Shown here one piece after another: positions 59,598 through 64,000 of a stretch of 64,000 nt of DNA (the first letter of the stretch is position 1; each line of letters begins with the position of its first letter). Source of the DNA: Euphorbia lathyris (taxonomy: Eukaryota; Streptophyta; Magnoliopsida; Malpighiales; Euphorbiaceae); the NCBI RefSeq assembly GCF_963576675.1, contig NC_088916.1, positions 18,390,501 to 18,454,500 of the forward strand, written 5' to 3'. The notes beneath the pieces were generated by a model, which saw only the letters and a program-made list of their open reading frames with translations, did not search any database and was not told the origin of the DNA. Position numbers and translations under genes: made by a program.

Positions 59598-62500
59598 TCA
59601 TTTTCTGACAAAATATTTGCGGAGATTTTGGAGGTTCCATGTGCATGGCAATGTATTGCCCTCCATGTCCTGTATTTTAAATGTGGCAGATCCAATCTTG
59701 TCCACTATCTGATATGGACCTGTCCAGTTGAGTCCTAACTTGCCCTTGCCTTCTCGAGATTGGACTTTATCAGCTTTACGGAGCACAAGATCTCCCACAT
59801 TTAGATCCACAAGCTTGACATTTTTATCATGGTAAGCCGCAATCCGCTGTTTGTATGCTGCCATGCGCACATAGGATTGATCCCTGCGATCTTCTATCTG
59901 ATCTAAGTGCTCCCTTAGTCGTTTGTCGTTGTCCTCTTCATAATAAAAGGCCACTCGATCACTGGGGACCTGTATTTCGACTGGAATAACGACTTCAACG
60001 CTATGAGAAAGGGCGAATGGTGTTTCCCCCGTAGCCGTCCTCGGGGTGGTGCGATAAGCCCATAAAACACTTGTCAGCTGATCCGCCCACTTCTTATCAT
60101 GCTCTCCCAATCTCTTCTTTATCCCCTTCACGATCGTCCGATTGGTAACTTCAGTCATTCCATTGGACTGGGGATAATAAACGGAGGCGAATCTGTTCAG
60201 GATGCCCAACCCCTCACAGAAAGCCTTGAATTCTCCACAGTTGAACTGTGTTCCATTATCGGTGATGATGGTATGTGGAACACCGTATCTTCCTACGATG
60301 TTGTCTTTGACGAATTCCACCATTCGTTCTGCAGTAATGGAGGAAACAGCTTCGGCTTCTACCCATTTGGTGAAATGGTCCACTGCCACTACCACGTACC
60401 TTCTCTGCCGGCGAGTCGGAGGAAATGGGCCGATAATGTCTATTCCCCAGAGGGCGAATGGACGTCCTTCTATGATTGGCCTCTGAATGTGTTTGGTAGT
60501 ATGTGATTCATTCACATGAATCTGACAATTGTGACAAGATTCTACCAATTTTTGGGCATCCAATTCAGCCGTGGGCTAGTAGAAACCTGCTAACCTGGAC
60601 TTTTTCAAGATGGTGGTGGATGCTTCATGTGCCCCACATGATCCCTCATGTAGCTCCTTGAGGATTTGTTGTCCTTCTTCCGATAGAATGCACTTCAACC
60701 AAGGATGACTAAAGGACTTTCTGTAAAGGCAGTCATTGATCACGGAGAAATAAGCCGCTCTCCTAACTATCTACCGTGCCTCTTCTTTGTCCTCAGGTAA
60801 GGTTCCATTTAGTAGATATTGGCGGATGACTGATCTCCAATCATCTTCCACTGTTGTGAGTAGAGAAACTTCCTCTGAGGCGAATGCTGGAGCTATTTTA
60901 ACTTCGAAGGGACAATCCGGATCCGTCCAGTTCTCCTCACAAGAGGCCATTTTGGCCAAATTATCCGCCTCTGTGTTGGACTCCCTCGGTACGTGAATCA
61001 GTTCCCATTTAGTTTCCTTAGCTTCAAGGTGATCCAGCAACTTTTTGACTTTCGCTACGTATTTGGCCAGAACCTCATCTTTCACCTCGTAATTCTTGAT
61101 TACTTGGTTGACCATTAGTTTAGAGTCGCTATAGATCACGATCCGCTCCGGAGTGATTTCTTTGAGTAGGCGTAATCCCAATATCAGAGCTTCATATTCA
61201 GCAGCATTATTAGTGGCATGGAAATTTAATTTTGCTGCGTATCATAATTTTATGAAATGGGGACCCTTGATCACAACGCCTACGCCAGCTCCATCCGCCG
61301 AGGAGGCACCATCGGTGTACATTGACCATTCCTCTATCGGAGGCTTGGGATGATCTATCCCTTCGTCAGTGAATTCATTCACGAAGTCTGCCAGGACCTG
61401 ACTCTTTAAAGCTGACCTGCTTTCATACCTCACATCGAATTCGCCCAGGCGGATTGCCCATTCCATTAGCCTTCCCGAAGTGTCTGGTTTCTGCAACACC
61501 TTTCTCATTGGTATATTTGTTCGAACCACTATAGTATGCGCCTGAAAATATGGCCTAAGGCGGATTGCCGTGGTTACAACAGCCAGTGCCATTTTATCAA
61601 GCTTTGAATACCTGGTTTCGGCGTCTTTCAGAACCTTGCTCACGTAATAAATCGGAAACTGCTGGCCATCCTCTTCTCGTATCATGACCGTGCATACGGC
61701 TTTGTCCGTAACCGATACATACATGTAGAGGTCTTCTCCCTTCAAAGGTCGACTCATCATGGGTGGCTCCGTGAGGAACCGCTTGATTCCTTCGAAGGCT
61801 CTTTCACAATCCTCATTCCACTCGAATGCCTTTTGCTTCTTAATGACTTCGTAAAAGGGCTGGCATCTGCGGGCTGAACAAGAGATAAACCTGCCCAAGG
61901 CTATGATACGCCCGTTAAGGCGTTGTACTTCTCTGATATTCTGCGGTGCTTGCATTTCCAGAACCGCCTTAACTTTGTCAGGATTTGGACTAACTCCTTT
62001 TTCGCTGATCATGAACCCTAAGAATTTTCCATATGTTGCCCCGAAAGTGCACTTCTCTGGGTTCAACTTAATGTTGTGGCGTCGGAGTACGTCCAGTACC
62101 TCCTTTATATCATCCGCATGCTTTTCTATGGTCGTACTTTTGATGATCATATCATCTACATAGATAGAATAGTTACCCCTTTTACTATCTGCGAATATCT
62201 TGTTCATTATCCTCTGATAAGTTGCACCTGCGTTCTTAAGCCCAAAGGGCATAACTTTGAAACAATAAGTGGCTTGGTGTGTTACGAACGAGGTCTTGAT
62301 TCTATCCGAGGGCTCCATAGGGATCTGATGATAACTTGACTTCACATCAGTAAAGGAGTACATTGCGTGACCGGCAGTTCCATCTACAAGCATATCAATA
62401 CATGGCAAAGGATAGTTGTCTTTGGGGCAAGCTTTATTGAGATCTGTAAAGTCAATGCACATGCGGTAAGATCCGCCAGCTTTTTTCACCAAAACGACGT

Positions 62501-64000
62501 TCGCCAACCACTGAGTGTAAAGCACCTCCTCAATGGCATCCGCCTTCTGGAGCTTGGCGATCTCTTCCTCTATCACCTTCTGCCTTTCCGGGCCATGATT
62601 TCTCCGCTTCTGAGCCACAGGAACTGCATCCTTATCAATGTTGAGCTTGTGAGTGATTACGTCTGGGCTGATTCCGGGGAGAATTCCATCCTTCCATACG
62701 AAGACATCTTCTGCCTCGTGGAGCACTTTGGTGATTGCATTTTTAATTTCATCTTTGAGCCCTTTGGCCATTCGCACTTGCTTTTCATCCATCATAAGGT
62801 ACATTTCGGTCTCGCCTAAGGCCATCGTTACGCGTTCCTCCTCATCTTCCTCCTTAGATTGAGGGCGAATCATTAGTGATGCCGAATACGTCTCTTGGGC
62901 CACCTTTTGGCTACCTTTGATCATTACACCTCCCTTGGCCGTGGGAATGTAAAGTGTTAAGTGGCGAATGGAGATAAGAGCTGCAACTTCGGAGATAAAA
63001 GGCCATCCGAGGATGATATTGTAAGCTAAGTGACCATCTAAGACCGAAAATTCTAAATCTCCCCTCCAAACTTGATCATCATCTGTAAGCTCACAGTCCA
63101 AAGTAACTTGGCCTTTTGTTTGAATAGTATGTCCTGTCACTCCTAAGATATCGACCACGGTTGGCTCCACTTGAACAGGATCAATCATGAGTTTGGCGAA
63201 AGCTCCTCTGGTGATGACATTGCATGAACTCCCAGTATCAATCATTACCCTTTTCATCTCCCAGCCTTCCACCATCATAGTGACGACCAGTGCATCTGCG
63301 TGGGGTGGTATCTCAGGACCTGCATCGGAAAAGGGGCGATTTAACGACGTCCTGTCAAGGGCGGTAGTCCTTGCCTTTTTTAACGTTGGCTGGTACCCAG
63401 GTCCGCCCGCTATGACATTGATGGTACCCTTTTCTTTCTTCTTTGAGTCCTCCTTGGGTCTGTCACCATCTCCTCTCTTGCCTTCAGTTTGGATGAACCG
63501 ATCCAATTTTCCCCTTTCTATGAGACGCTCAATTTCTCGAGCTAACTCCCAGCATGCATCAGTGTCGTGGCCATTTTTCCTGTGATACTTACAATAGTTT
63601 TTAGGATTTTTACCATTATTGGTGTACTCCCCTCCCTTCGGTTCGGGGTATGAAATGCTCCGTTTGTATTGACTGTTCTCGATCCACATAAAGACTTCAC
63701 TTTTAGAAGCATTAAGAGGTGTGAAAGAGGTGACAAACGTTGATTTGTTCTTAGAATCTCTTCGCCTATTTCTAGAGGAAGAATCCTGACGCTTGTCTCT
63801 GTCTCTATCTCGGGGACGAGATTCGCCCTTGTCCCTCCTTGGCGATGACGGTGAACCTCGGCGAATGTCATCCACCTCAATAAAATCTTTACAACGCTCC
63901 ATCAACTCTGCCATACTGGTGGGTTTCTTTCGAATGAGATCTTCCTGCAAACTCTTACAGGTGGTATTTCTTACGAAGAATTCCACAGCTACGGAGATGT
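59598..64000 (-). pseudogene. Gag-Pol of the Tat-type element, partial, three in-frame stops
   Basis: From the right edge: gag C-terminus (ELMERCKDFIEVDD), basic Arg/Asp-rich stretch, zinc-knuckle-like CKYHRKNGHDTDAC, protease (MIDTGSSCNVI), RT (SFTDVKSSYHQIPM, YVDDMIIKS), Ty3-type RNase H (ETRYSKLDKMALAVV), archaeal-type RNase H (EWSMYTDGASSADG ... ATNNAAEYEAL ... HVPRESNTEADNLAKM) and integrase (CHNCQIHV, GIDIIGPFPP, TDNGTQF, YPQSNGMTEVTNRT, C-terminal GPYQIVDKI). Most of it is one 914-codon frame (63986-61242). It is interrupted by TGA at 61242-61244, TAG at 60771-60773 and TAG at 60576-60578, all in the same frame, so nonsense changes and not frameshifts. Catalytic residues of RT and integrase look intact. 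Confidence 0.9.

Larger units (their letters stand above)
55888..64000 (-). mobile_element. Ty3/Gypsy element of Tat type with antisense extra ORF, partial
   Basis: On the minus strand it enters at the right edge inside gag and runs through protease, RT, RNase H, a second archaeal-type RNase H and integrase, then a long 3' region, to the 3' LTR (56364-55888). The dual RNase H and an antisense ORF (56661-58954) between integrase and 3' LTR are the known hallmarks of the plant Tat lineage. Three in-frame stops break pol and one breaks the antisense ORF. The 5' LTR and primer site are outside. Confidence 0.88.

Noticed and set aside
60099..60506. 135-codon plus-strand ORF opposite the integrase
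   Set aside because: Antisense shadow of a well-supported integrase; no domain features.

Overview
This is plant nuclear DNA, most likely from a flowering plant (eudicot). It is AT-rich, genes have GT-AG introns, plant-type transposable elements are densely nested, and the only candidate host genes are two serpin copies. I see no rRNA, tRNA, CRISPR array or bacterial-type operon. I cannot name the species.

Layout. (1) Bases 1-957 carry an open LINE-type ORF1 (DUF4283 plus a degenerate zinc knuckle) on the minus strand, running off the window and joined in frame to a PPR-like gene fragment. (2) From 961 to about 54860 the window is a tandem array of three copies of one unit. Unit 1 is 961-27625, unit 2 is 27626-50964, and unit 3 is 50965 to about 54860 and heavily deleted. 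The ancestral unit held a PPR-like fragment, a reduced Copia element with LTRs ('element A'), a 412-bp MITE, a serpin gene with a 5'-truncated LINE in its intron, and a broken Ty3/Gypsy integrase fragment. (3) Later insertions distinguish the units. Unit 1 has a 7.5-kb Mutator-like element (7783-15264) and a truncated antisense Copia element B' (20172-25145). Unit 2 has a full-length Copia element B (40302-48881) with two 1.7-kb LTRs, an AAAGG target duplication and a tRNA-iMet primer site. Unit 3 has lost its serpin. (4) Then come a small MITE (54287-54501), a short non-autonomous Mutator-like element (54958-55592) and, from 55888 to the right edge, a minus-strand Ty3/Gypsy element. The last has two RNase H domains and an antisense extra ORF, the arrangement known for the Tat lineage.

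The most unusual parts are these. The Mutator-like element carries a plant mobile domain gene, a FAR1/MULE-type transposase with an OTU protease region and an unrecognised third gene, and has mirror-image clusters of short perfect palindromes in the first introns at both ends. The serpin has a roughly 105-residue Pro/Ser/Gly-rich insert that looks minisatellite-derived. Copia element B has an otherwise uninterrupted pol, but lacks the core of gag and has lysine at the integrase catalytic glutamate.

Nearly every protein-coding region shows at least one stop or frameshift. Both serpins are damaged, each by different mutations, so the array looks like decaying duplicated DNA whose lesions date the order of events. 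All homology statements were made by eye, without searches.
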